Part shown: piece after piece, positions 21,167-28,851 of the stretch | Layout: every line of letters begins with the position of its first letter | Position numbering within the stretch: the stretch's first letter is position 1 | Virus record (IMG/VR): IMGVR_UViG_3300009182_000052 | Coordinates: 1-64,000 of that record | Length of the DNA stretch: 64,000 nucleotides | Reading direction: 5' to 3' (one strand) | Source: a virus | Program-made: the position numbers and the translations under genes | The notes under the pieces: generated by a model | Told to the model about the DNA's origin: nothing | The model's database searches: none | The model's input: the letters and a program-made list of their open reading frames with translations, nothing else

Positions 21167-22381
21167 TTAGTTGTCCGCGTTGGGTTTTAAGGCTTTGCTC
21201 AATGCTTGGCGTTCATTTATAATCTTACCGCCCACTGTTGATGTTGTATTATTGTTAATGAAGCCAGTTTTTTGAGTTTTTCTAACCTGGGCACCCATTG
21301 TTATTGCAGCATAGTCATTAGCACCGGTGTTATCCATGGTCATCCTAACATTTTGTTCAAACATTTTCCAGTGTGTGCCTTCATATCTGAATAGTCTATT
21401 AGGCAAGTAGTCAGTACGCAAATAAAACTGTCCGTTCAAAGGGCTTGGTGGAAACGTAATACCTTGACTGAACGGAGAACCATTTGCAGGTATCCCGTCA
21501 CCAGTTAGATAGCCTACATATAAATCTCTAGAAGGACTTTGTAATACAATACTGGCATCGAATGTGGCATTGTCAATGCTAACATCCATTCTATCATCAG
21601 ATACATCAGCAATATTCATCAGCCCGTCATCTTTTAAAGGTAACACATAATATCCTGTGGTATCATATCCGCTTTTTGGTGCATCCAGCTCTGCCTGTGC
21701 GATGACCTGATTATTAATCTCAATACTTTTAGAATAGGTACTGAGTAAATCTCTGAGTGTGCTTCCATCTCCGTTACCGCTATCAACATCTAGAATCTCT
21801 GCAAATTCTTGGCTATCAACTAGTGGTGAACATTTTGCTTTTAATAAATGAGGATACCAAGTAGGGCTAAATCCCGCTGCCGGCCTAGTTACTTCCTGTA
21901 CTACATAAAATCTTTTTAGAGCTGTAATATTATTCTGATCTAATCCATAGTCATCTTGCAAGTGTGGCAACTCCAACACATCTCCAGCCATGAGTTTTCG
22001 ACTGAGTGCATCAACACTAGTTTTTATATGGAAATGCATCATGATATTATCGTTATTCAGCATTATGCCAAACTGTGTGAGATTGAAATCTAAATCCTGC
22101 ATGGTATAAATTCCACGAATTATGTACACATCGGGATCATATTTCCTATCTCGATTCTCCATCAATAATACATCTTGGATACCTAATTCTGGAACAGTAT
22201 TTCCGCTAGTATTAGGTTGAGCAGGTGAGGCTTCTCCCCCAACTTCGTCTGGGCTAACTGGACCTAAATATTTGTGGACATATATATCAGTGCCGCCAAC
22301 TTGGAATTGTTCACCGATTATTCTATCTATGAATTTAAAATCATTGCCCTTTTCGGGTTTGTATAAACTGAGTCTTGGCAT
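21167..22381 (-). CDS. 14: Neck protein gp14
   Basis: This 404-residue protein is larger than T4 gp14 (about 256). Shared features with gp14 include GTDIYVHKYLGP (T4: GVECYYVPREYVSP), then IQDVLLMENRDRKYD, FNLTQFGIMLNNDNIMMHF and a segment GDVLELPHLQD that matches GDLIYFPMDN. The C-terminal half contains LFRYEGTHWKMFEQNVR, an insertion relative to T4. gp14 joins gp13 in the neck that connects the filled head to the tail. It is co-transcribed with gp15 and divergent from gp13. A TAAATA late box reads toward it 8 nt before the ATG, and there is no Shine-Dalgarno. Confidence 0.75.
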   Translation of the reverse strand: MPRLSLYKPEKGNDFKFIDRIIGEQFQVGGTDIYVHKYLGPVSPDEVGGEASPAQPNTSGNTVPELGIQDVLLMENRDRKYDPDVYIIRGIYTMQDLDFNLTQFGIMLNNDNIMMHFHIKTSVDALSRKLMAGDVLELPHLQDDYGLDQNNITALKRFYVVQEVTRPAAGFSPTWYPHLLKAKCSPLVDSQEFAEILDVDSGNGDGSTLRDLLSTYSKSIEINNQVIAQAELDAPKSGYDTTGYYVLPLKDDGLMNIADVSDDRMDVSIDNATFDASIVLQSPSRDLYVGYLTGDGIPANGSPFSQGITFPPSPLNGQFYLRTDYLPNRLFRYEGTHWKMFEQNVRMTMDNTGANDYAAITMGAQVRKTQKTGFINNNTTSTVGGKIINERQALSKALKPNADN

Positions 22382-22388
22382 AGTACTT

Positions 22389-22404
22389 GTATTTAACTAA
22401 ATAA
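22389..22404. promoter_or_regulatory. Back-to-back late promoter boxes between gp14 and gp13
   Basis: On the minus strand TTAAATAC occupies 22396-22389 and reads toward gp14. On the plus strand CTAAATAA occupies 22397-22404 and reads toward gp13. The two octamers abut exactly inside a 27-bp divergent gap. The plus box ends 5 nt before the gp13 ATG and the minus box 8 nt before the gp14 ATG. Confidence 0.65.
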
Positions 22405-22408
22405 TCGT

Positions 22409-23167
22409 ATGACTGATACCGAAACCGCCCGACAAATAATCGTAGAATATGTTAAAACCATGCTAGGGTCTGGCATGATTGACGTGGAATTAGACCCAGT
22501 TCATTACAATGTTGCTATTGATAAGTCACTAGCAAAATATCGCCAACGCAGTAGCAATGCTGTAGAGGAAAGTTTTGGATTTTTGACCCTAAACACCGAT
22601 AATAATGAATATGTAATGCCCAAAGAAGTTGTCGAAGTTAGACAGCTATTTCGCAGAAGCATTGGCAGCAGAACTGGTGGGGGAGACGGCGGCAGTTTGT
22701 TCGAGCCATTTAACCTAGCCTATAGTAATACATATTTGTTAGCTTCTACTAATATGGGCGGCCTTGCAACTTATTATGCATTTGCCAGCTATCAAAAACA
22801 AGTCGGAAAAATGTTTGGCGGTGAGATCAATTTCACTTACAATAAAACCAGTAAAGTATTGAATATAATGCAACGCCCTAGAGCGGGTGAAGAAGTGCTA
22901 GTTTGGATGTACAACTATCGTCCAGATTTTAATCTGTTGGATGATATGTATGCCGGACAGTGGATCAAAGATTATGCTTTGGCCAATGCTAAGGTAATCC
23001 TAGGCGAAGCAAGGGAGAAATTTGGGACTATTGCTAGCCCACAAGGCGGAACACAGTTAAATGGCACCACCTTGAAAACCGAAGGCAAAGCTGAAATGGA
23101 AATTTTAGAGCAAGATCTAATCAATTACAAAGAGGGCGGAACACCGCTAACCTGGGTAACTGGATAA
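22409..23167 (+). CDS. 13: Neck protein gp13
   Basis: The protein has 252 residues (T4 gp13 has 309). The N-terminus, helical with IIVEYVKTMLGSGMIDVEL, matches T4 (VILRRLGAPIINVELT). The family C-terminus is clear: QWIKDYALANAKVILGEAR, LNGTTLKTEGKAEMEILEQD, then a final WVTG (T4 ends PFGILVG). gp13 binds the portal side of the head and recruits gp14 to form the neck. Unlike many relatives, it is transcribed away from gp14 and gp15. The ATG is 5 nt after a TAAATA box with no Shine-Dalgarno, so a leaderless late transcript is likely. Confidence 0.8.
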   Translation: MTDTETARQIIVEYVKTMLGSGMIDVELDPVHYNVAIDKSLAKYRQRSSNAVEESFGFLTLNTDNNEYVMPKEVVEVRQLFRRSIGSRTGGGDGGSLFEPFNLAYSNTYLLASTNMGGLATYYAFASYQKQVGKMFGGEINFTYNKTSKVLNIMQRPRAGEEVLVWMYNYRPDFNLLDDMYAGQWIKDYALANAKVILGEAREKFGTIASPQGGTQLNGTTLKTEGKAEMEILEQDLINYKEGGTPLTWVTG

Positions 23168-23170
23168 AGG

Positions 23171-23199
23171 TTGACTTACAGGCAAAGATCCTGTAGACT
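23171..23199 (+). promoter_or_regulatory. Host-type promoter TTGACT-N17-TAGACT, leaderless
   Basis: TTGACT at 23171-23176 and TAGACT at 23194-23199 are 17 nt apart, and the next ATG is at 23206. A start point 7 nt after the -10 would fall on the ATG. No Shine-Dalgarno is present. Confidence 0.5.
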
Positions 23200-23205
23200 T
23201 TATCT

Positions 23206-23979
23206 ATGCGTCAAATTGAAGTATTCTATCATGTATTAATCCCTTCAGATATAAGGGCAGCTCATTGGCCCTGGTTGATAGATTTGCAATTATCTTTGAT
23301 AAGAGATAGTCAGTTGTCATCTATTGCTAAAATTAACATGGCCATTACAATGCCCAAGCATTGGGCATTTATTCATTCACCCTCATTAACTTTTAGAAAA
23401 AACAAAGAGATAACTGCTGAAATTAGTTTTGAACACAAAGTCAGAGAATATATAAATCTAAGATATCCATTTGTTAGCATATTAGACATTCGTGACAGTG
23501 GGGAACCTAATTTATGTGAGGGTCAGACGCTAAAACTATTATGGGATAGGTGCAATGATGTCGATGTAGATGTGCTCTACATTCACGGTAAAGGAGTAAT
23601 TAGTTCATCCGCACCTGTAGCAAATTGGCGAGATATTCTAAACCATTATTTTATTACTAAATGGCCCAAAGCTATCGTAAATTTATCCCATTCAGATGTA
23701 GTGGGTATTAGAGATGCCACTCCGGAGACTGAAAGACTCATGACCAGCGGTAATTTTTGGTGGTCAAAATCTAGTCATATTCGAACTCTACCTGACCCAA
23801 CCCAATCACAGCATTACATGTCAGACCCAGTATTTCATCCCGGCGGTCCAAGTTACAGATGGGCTATGGAATATTGGGTTAGATTAAACGATCCATCGTT
23901 TCATTGTTTAGTAGATACTAAAACTTGTCATTTTGATGATTATTGCTTCTTGGAAGATTTATTAAAATTAAATCCTTGA
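23206..23979 (+). CDS. Putative glycosyltransferase-like protein
   Basis: This 257-residue soluble protein has recognisable segments VDVLYIHGKGVISSS, VANWRDILNHYF, LMTSGNFWWSKSSHIRTLPD and YRWAMEYWV. The combination of an HGKG motif, a W-R-D/M-E pattern and SGNFWWS followed by a final acidic motif (CHFDDYC) resembles uncharacterised glycosyltransferase-like proteins of large viruses and some bacteria. I do not see a canonical GT-A DxD in the first half. It lies alone between gp13 and dNMP kinase, with its own host-type promoter, which suggests early rather than structural expression. It could modify host or phage surface sugars or DNA bases. The function is inferred. Confidence 0.45.
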   Translation: MRQIEVFYHVLIPSDIRAAHWPWLIDLQLSLIRDSQLSSIAKINMAITMPKHWAFIHSPSLTFRKNKEITAEISFEHKVREYINLRYPFVSILDIRDSGEPNLCEGQTLKLLWDRCNDVDVDVLYIHGKGVISSSAPVANWRDILNHYFITKWPKAIVNLSHSDVVGIRDATPETERLMTSGNFWWSKSSHIRTLPDPTQSQHYMSDPVFHPGGPSYRWAMEYWVRLNDPSFHCLVDTKTCHFDDYCFLEDLLKLNP

Positions 23980-24004
23980 CACTGTAATTTGATTGTAATA
24001 AACT
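23976..24004 (+). promoter_or_regulatory. Possible host-type promoter for dNMP kinase
   Basis: TTGACA lies at 23976-23981, overlapping the stop of the upstream gene. A weak -10 (TAAACT, 23999-24004) is 17 nt downstream. A CAGGAGAG ribosome site at 24014-24021 precedes the ATG at 24025. The -35 is exact; the -10 is poor. Confidence 0.4.
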
Positions 24005-24024
24005 AATACTGTTCAGGAGAGATT

Positions 24025-24675
24025 ATGATTATCGGAGTTTGTGGGTTTATTGGTTCGGGAAAAGATACTGTGGCAGACTATCTAACTAACTTTCACGGTT
24101 TTAGACGAGAGAGTTTTGCTAATAGTCTCAAAGATGCAGTGGCGCATGTATTTGGTTGGGATAGGACCATGTTAGAAGGGCGTACTAAACAAGCTCGTGA
24201 ATGGCGAGAACAATTGGACCTGTGGTGGAGTGAACGATTGGGAATACCTGAACTAACTCCACGTTGGGTGCTACAAAATTGGGGTACAGAGGTTTGTCGC
24301 AAAGGATTCCACGATGATATCTGGATTGCCAGTTTAGAAAACAAATTGCGTAACAGCAAAGACGATATTGTTATTAGTGATTGTCGCTTTCCTAATGAGA
24401 TTAAATCCATTAAAAATGCTGGTGGAATAGTAGTTCGCGTAATACGTGGGCCGGAGCCCAAATGGTATGATGCGGCATTAAGTGCGAATAAAGGTGAACA
24501 AGGTAACACTTCCTGGTCCCTAAGTAAGAAGAAATTAGAACAACTCAAAATACACGCCAGTGAAACTGCTTGGGTTGGTACTAAATTTGATGCGATATTA
24601 GACAATAATCATAGCATTGATGACCTATATGCCCAAGTTATAAGTCTGGTACCAAATCCCCTTGCCGCCACTTGA
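24025..24675 (+). CDS. 1: Deoxynucleoside monophosphate kinase (T4 gene 1-like)
   Basis: This 216-residue protein opens MIIGVCGFIGSGKDTVADYL, with the P-loop G-F-I-G-S-G-K-D-T at residues 7-15. Other family segments are FANSLKDAVAHVFGWD, the substrate-side LTPRWVLQNWGTEVCR and DDIVISDCRFPNEI, then VIRGPEPKWYD. The T4 gp1 enzyme phosphorylates dTMP, dGMP and hydroxymethyl-dCMP for phage DNA synthesis; the substrate range here cannot be read from sequence. It has a strong CAGGAGAG site. Its 3' end overlaps the convergent zinc-ribbon gene by 38 bp. This early-type nucleotide gene sits between late structural genes. Confidence 0.8.
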   Translation: MIIGVCGFIGSGKDTVADYLTNFHGFRRESFANSLKDAVAHVFGWDRTMLEGRTKQAREWREQLDLWWSERLGIPELTPRWVLQNWGTEVCRKGFHDDIWIASLENKLRNSKDDIVISDCRFPNEIKSIKNAGGIVVRVIRGPEPKWYDAALSANKGEQGNTSWSLSKKKLEQLKIHASETAWVGTKFDAILDNNHSIDDLYAQVISLVPNPLAAT

Positions 24676-25075
24676 CGCCATCCTTGTGTAATGTGCGTTG
24701 ACAGTTGGCACATATCGTCTTTAGATTTGAATGACGGTGGTTTGTTAAATTGCCGTCGATGTAAAACACATTAAACTGCTCGGGAAATTTCGAAGTAAAA
24801 CTGCACTTTTCACAAGTTAATTTTTTCTTGTATCCAGCCAAGGCCCATAGGGGCCTTGTTTCTTTTCTACCCTTGCTACAATGGTCGCATTTGGACCTAT
24901 AAAAAGGCAGTCCTTCCTTATAGTAGTTAATAGCTGCCGGTCTCTGTCCACATTCTTTACATAATTTTCTCATATCCGCCCTTTTTGGTACCTTTTCATA
25001 CCAGTATTTAACCGCTATTTTTTTGGGTATACTGCTAAATAAAACAAAGTAATCCATTAAGGAGATTTTACTCAT
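24638..25075 (-). CDS. Zinc-ribbon / HNH-like protein
   Basis: The frame gives up to 145 residues. Cysteine pairs CKECG, CDHC, CEKC and CANC frame two zinc ribbons, and YIDGNLTNHRHSNLKTIC resembles the core of HNH-type nucleases (a D-G...N/H...NL..C pattern). Similar small proteins sit among structural genes of T4-like cyanophages. The start is uncertain. ATGs at 25075 and 25057 have no ribosome site. The ATG at 24976 (MRKLCKECG) has a GGGCGG-like site and leaves the zinc region complete at 112 residues. With the longer starts, the gp18 promoter and ribosome site would lie inside this gene. A nuclease or DNA-binding role is possible but unproven. Confidence 0.55.
   Translation of the reverse strand: MSKISLMDYFVLFSSIPKKIAVKYWYEKVPKRADMRKLCKECGQRPAAINYYKEGLPFYRSKCDHCSKGRKETRPLWALAGYKKKLTCEKCSFTSKFPEQFNVFYIDGNLTNHRHSNLKTICANCQRTLHKDGVKWRQGDLVPDL
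25036..25065 (+). promoter_or_regulatory. Late promoter box and ribosome site of gp18
   Basis: CTAAATAAA carries the TAAATA box at 25036-25041. AAGGAGA at 25059-25065 is a strong Shine-Dalgarno 8 nt before the gp18 ATG. This is the normal leadered arrangement, in contrast to other late genes here. Confidence 0.6.
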
Positions 25076-28000
25076 GGCAAATTTAAGTTCACCAGGAATT
25101 CAAGTTAAAGTTATCGACGAGAGTTTTTATACTCCTGCTGCGCCTGGAAGCACACCGCTTATTTTCATTGCGTCGGCTGAAAATAAATCCAATGCATCCG
25201 CGACTGGTACTGCACAAGGTACGCTAAAAGCCAATGCGGGATCTGTGTATGTAATCACAAGTCAACGAGACTTAACAAATACTTTCGGAAGTCCAACTTT
25301 CCAAGCAGACAATTCCGGAAATCCAATACACGGCGACGAAAGAAACGAATACGGCTTACAAGCTGCTTATAGTCTGCTAGGCATTAGTTCACGTGCGTAT
25401 GTAACACGTGCCGATGTAGACTTGGCACAATTGGTTCCAACATCGGTGATTCCTACAGGTACACCAGAAGCAGGTGCTTACTGGATCGTTCCTAGTCAAA
25501 GCAAGTTTGGAATCAATGTTTGGTCCACTGCAACTAGCCAATTTACGCTAGCAACTCCACTAATTATCAATGATGATAATATGGATACAGCGATGAATGC
25601 TCTTGCTACAGCTCCAGCAGATGCATTTGGTCAACAAGGCGATTATGCAGTAGTTGTAACAAAATACAACGGCTGGGACTCAACACCCAACGCAGTCTAT
25701 TATAAAACTACAGCAGGAACAAATTCTTGGGTAGCAGTTGAGGGCGGATTTGATGGCGGCAAACAGGTAAAAATGTCCGCACACACTGACTACCCAGATT
25801 TCACTGCAAGTGGAACTTCTGCAAAAACTGGCAGTGTTTGGATTAAAACAACTAGTCCCGGCAATGGAGCAAATTGGACTGTAAAATTCTATAATGGTGG
25901 TACTAAATCATGGACTACGAAACTAGCACCAATTTATAACAGCACCGTACAAGCCCTTTACTCATATGATTCTGCTGGCGGCGGCGCAAACATTGCAACT
26001 GGCACACTATTCGTAGAATCGGATCCCGATCACTACGGAATCACCACTGCCACAAATGCTGCCGCAGAGTTCCGTGTTTGGAGATATAATGGAGCAGGAT
26101 CTACCAGTATCACTGGTGCTGCATCAAACACTATCAGCTCTAGTACAGCGTCAACATTCTATATCAGAGAAACAGTCAAAGGCAGCAATGCATGGGGTAC
26201 TACAAAACTAGTGACTGTAGCTGCTGATCCATTAAACCCAATAGCTGCTGGCGTTCCAGCAGCATTGAGCGCAGCTGGACTCACTAACGTGACTGGATCA
26301 TTTGATGCTGTTACTAAAGAATTGACAATCAAACATAAAACAGGCGGTGATTTTGAATTGGCTGCGGGAACAGGTCCAGGAACATTTACAGCATTGGGAT
26401 TCAGTGCTCACACATATGACCCAGCAACGGAGATGTCCAGCGGTATTACAAATCTCTATACTGCACCTAAAGCTGACTACAGTGGCCGAGCGTTTGATTT
26501 TATTGCATCTAGCTGGATGCCGTTAGACTATCATTCAACTGGAACTACACCATCAACGACCCCAGCTGATGGAAGACTGTGGTTCGACAGCGATATAAAA
26601 TCAGTGGATATCATGTATCACGACGGCAGCAAGTGGGTTGGCTATAGGAATCAATTTCCTGCTGCTGATCCAAACGGACCTATTATCTCCGCAACTGCTC
26701 CGCCAAAGATTGGTGGACAGAGTGATGGCACCGATCTAGTAACTGGTGATATTTGGATCAGCACAGAAAACGCAGACAATTATGGTCAGGACATTTATGT
26801 ATGGGACGGTGTCACAAACGAATGGGTTAAACAGGATCCAACTGATAACCATAGTCCAAATGGATGGGTATTTGCAGATGCTCGATGGAGTGGTGCAGGT
26901 GATGATATAGTTCCTGATTCTACGAAAAAATTGTTAACATACAATTATGTAGATCCAGATGCTCCCGATCCTGCACTATATCCACGTGGTACACGCTTAT
27001 GGAATACACGCCGTAGCGGTAACAACGTCAAGCAGTATCATAGATCATATATTGATAAAATGGCCACTAACCCACGCATGGGCGATGCGAGCATGAGTGG
27101 ATATTTTGCAGATCGTTGGGTATCTGTCCACAACCGTAAAGAAGACGGATCAGGCAATTTTGGTCGTTATTCTCAACGTGCTCAGATTATCGCAGCATTC
27201 AAGTCATTAATTGATACTAATAGTGCTATCCGTGATACTGAAACACTGAGATTTAATCTAATTGCTTGCCCTGGATATCCAGAGGCGATCGCTAACATGG
27301 TCAATTTCAATACAGACATTGGACAGACAGCATTTGTTATTGGAGATACACCGTTTAGATTATCACCAACAGGTACTGCATTAAGTGCATGGTCAAACAA
27401 TTCAAACAATGCATTAGACAATGGAGATATTGGCACAGTCACTGCCGACAGTTATTTGGCATTATTCTATCCAAGCGGTTTCACAAATGACAACACTGGA
27501 AAGAACATTGTTGTTCCTCCAAGTCACATGATGTTGAGCACTATGATCAATAGTGACAGTCTAAGCTACGAATGGTTTGCTCCGGCAGGTATCCGTAGAG
27601 GTGGCATTATCAATGCAACATCTGTAGGCTATATCAATGACATGGGTGAATTCCAAAAAGTAAGTTTATATCAAGGTTTAAGAGATGTATGCTCACAGGT
27701 TAAATTAAATCCACTATCTACTATGGTGGGTGTTGGAACAATTAACATGGGTCAGTACACAAGGTCAGCTGGTGCAAGTGCATTAGATAGAATCAATGTT
27801 TCTAGACTAGTAGCATATCTACGCAGACAACTAAACGTATTGGCTAAACCATACTTGTTCGAACCTAACGACACAGCAACTCGTAATGAAATACGTGGTG
27901 CCGTTGAAAGTCTACTATTAGAGCTAGTTGGTCAACGAGCACTAAATGACTTCGTTGTAGTATGCGACACTTCAAACAATACTCCTGCAAGAATTGATAG

Positions 28001-28136
28001 AAGCGAGTTATACGTGGATATTGCTATTGAGCCAGTTAAGGCAGTGGAATTCATTTACATTCCATTGCGCATACTTAACACAGGCGCAATAGCATCTGGT
28101 AATTTGGGAGCAGGTTTCCCAGGTTCAACTAATTAA
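25074..28136 (+). CDS. 18: Tail sheath protein gp18
   Basis: This 1020-residue protein compares with 659 in T4. The N-terminus LSSPGIQVKVIDESFYTPAA is the typical sheath start. It is followed by GLQAAYSLLGISSRAYVTRAD, the conserved strand of myoviral sheath proteins. The C-terminal domain contains RIDRSELYVDIAIEPVKAVEF and the long helix with LLLELVGQRALNDFVVVCD, which build the contractile inter-subunit mesh. Residues about 150-640 hold a large insertion with repeated strand segments such as GDYAVVVTKYNGWDS, VWDGVTNEWVKQ and GRLWFDSDIK. These are probably domains exposed on the outside of the sheath. Expression is late. gp19 follows after 16 bp. Confidence 0.88.
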   Translation: MANLSSPGIQVKVIDESFYTPAAPGSTPLIFIASAENKSNASATGTAQGTLKANAGSVYVITSQRDLTNTFGSPTFQADNSGNPIHGDERNEYGLQAAYSLLGISSRAYVTRADVDLAQLVPTSVIPTGTPEAGAYWIVPSQSKFGINVWSTATSQFTLATPLIINDDNMDTAMNALATAPADAFGQQGDYAVVVTKYNGWDSTPNAVYYKTTAGTNSWVAVEGGFDGGKQVKMSAHTDYPDFTASGTSAKTGSVWIKTTSPGNGANWTVKFYNGGTKSWTTKLAPIYNSTVQALYSYDSAGGGANIATGTLFVESDPDHYGITTATNAAAEFRVWRYNGAGSTSITGAASNTISSSTASTFYIRETVKGSNAWGTTKLVTVAADPLNPIAAGVPAALSAAGLTNVTGSFDAVTKELTIKHKTGGDFELAAGTGPGTFTALGFSAHTYDPATEMSSGITNLYTAPKADYSGRAFDFIASSWMPLDYHSTGTTPSTTPADGRLWFDSDIKSVDIMYHDGSKWVGYRNQFPAADPNGPIISATAPPKIGGQSDGTDLVTGDIWISTENADNYGQDIYVWDGVTNEWVKQDPTDNHSPNGWVFADARWSGAGDDIVPDSTKKLLTYNYVDPDAPDPALYPRGTRLWNTRRSGNNVKQYHRSYIDKMATNPRMGDASMSGYFADRWVSVHNRKEDGSGNFGRYSQRAQIIAAFKSLIDTNSAIRDTETLRFNLIACPGYPEAIANMVNFNTDIGQTAFVIGDTPFRLSPTGTALSAWSNNSNNALDNGDIGTVTADSYLALFYPSGFTNDNTGKNIVVPPSHMMLSTMINSDSLSYEWFAPAGIRRGGIINATSVGYINDMGEFQKVSLYQGLRDVCSQVKLNPLSTMVGVGTINMGQYTRSAGASALDRINVSRLVAYLRRQLNVLAKPYLFEPNDTATRNEIRGAVESLLLELVGQRALNDFVVVCDTSNNTPARIDRSELYVDIAIEPVKAVEFIYIPLRILNTGAIASGNLGAGFPGSTN

Positions 28137-28152
28137 TCAAGGGAGCATTTAA

Positions 28153-28788
28153 ATGCCAGTTTCAAGTTTAAGTAATTTTACAGTTCCATTATCATCCAAT
28201 CAGGGATCCAGTTCCCAGGGATTGTTAATGCCAAAATTAAAGTTTCGCTTCCGCGTTACTTTAACAGGTTTTGGTGTGGCAGGAACACCAAGTACAGAAC
28301 TAACCAAACAGGTTATGAATGTAACACGTCCTGAAATTAGTTTTGAAGAAATCAAACTAGCGGTGTATAACAGCACGGTCAAGTTAGCAGGCAAGCATAG
28401 TTTTGCTGATATTAAACTTACCCTTCGTGATGATGTATCTAATGCAGTTTCTCATAAAGTTGCTGAACAGATGCAGAAGCAATTCGACTTCTTTGAACAA
28501 GCAAGTGCAGCATCTGGCATTGACTATAAATTCAAAACTATCATTGAAATCCTAGACGGCGGCAACGGTGCTACATCAGTAGGAGTTTTAGAAATATTTG
28601 AGTTAGAAGGTTGCTGGATCAAGCAGGTAACATATCAGGGCGGCGACTATAGTAGCGCAACTGATCCGTTAGACATCGCGCTAACAATCTGCTACGATAA
28701 CGCAATGCAAATGGATCAATCAGGAAACCCAAGCGGACTAGGCGAGAATATTGGACGCACTATACGTACACTCGCACTAGGTGGTTAA
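28153..28788 (+). CDS. 19: Tail tube protein gp19
   Basis: This 211-residue protein (T4: 163) follows the sheath gene, as in other myoviruses. The tube-fold signature is present: KQVMNVTRPEISFEEIKLAV, then VKLAGKHSFADIKLTLRDD, then the closing strands ELEGCWIKQVTYQGGDYSS and PLDIALTICYDNA. T4 gp19 has the same order (ALPAGIVEKIPVG, VAGDRTFDDWTVTVMND, LDYWE). It forms hexameric rings stacked into the tail tube. AGGGAG precedes the ATG. A strong terminator 22 bp after the stop ends the gp18-gp19 unit. Confidence 0.85.
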   Translation: MPVSSLSNFTVPLSSNQGSSSQGLLMPKLKFRFRVTLTGFGVAGTPSTELTKQVMNVTRPEISFEEIKLAVYNSTVKLAGKHSFADIKLTLRDDVSNAVSHKVAEQMQKQFDFFEQASAASGIDYKFKTIIEILDGGNGATSVGVLEIFELEGCWIKQVTYQGGDYSSATDPLDIALTICYDNAMQMDQSGNPSGLGENIGRTIRTLALGG

Positions 28789-28810
28789 TCAACAACTCCG
28801 TTAAAACATT

Positions 28811-28834
28811 AAACCGGGAATTACCCGGTTTTTT
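28811..28834 (+). terminator. Rho-independent terminator after gp19
   Basis: AAACCGGG (28811-28818), loop AATTA and CCCGGTTT (28824-28831) form a perfect 8-bp stem followed by further T residues. It separates gp18-gp19 from the next gene, which has its own late box. Confidence 0.9.
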
Positions 28835-28840
28835 GTTGGA

Positions 28841-28846
28841 TAAATA
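28841..28846 (+). promoter_or_regulatory. Late promoter box TAAATA, leaderless
   Basis: GGATAAATAATCAT precedes the ATG at 28852. The box ends 5 nt before the start codon and no Shine-Dalgarno is visible. Confidence 0.6.
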
Positions 28847-28851
28847 ATCAT

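Noticed and set aside
24093-24605. 170-residue antisense frame opposite dNMP kinase
   Set aside because: It is antisense to a clear P-loop kinase, Ser/Leu-rich without motif, and has no ribosome site.
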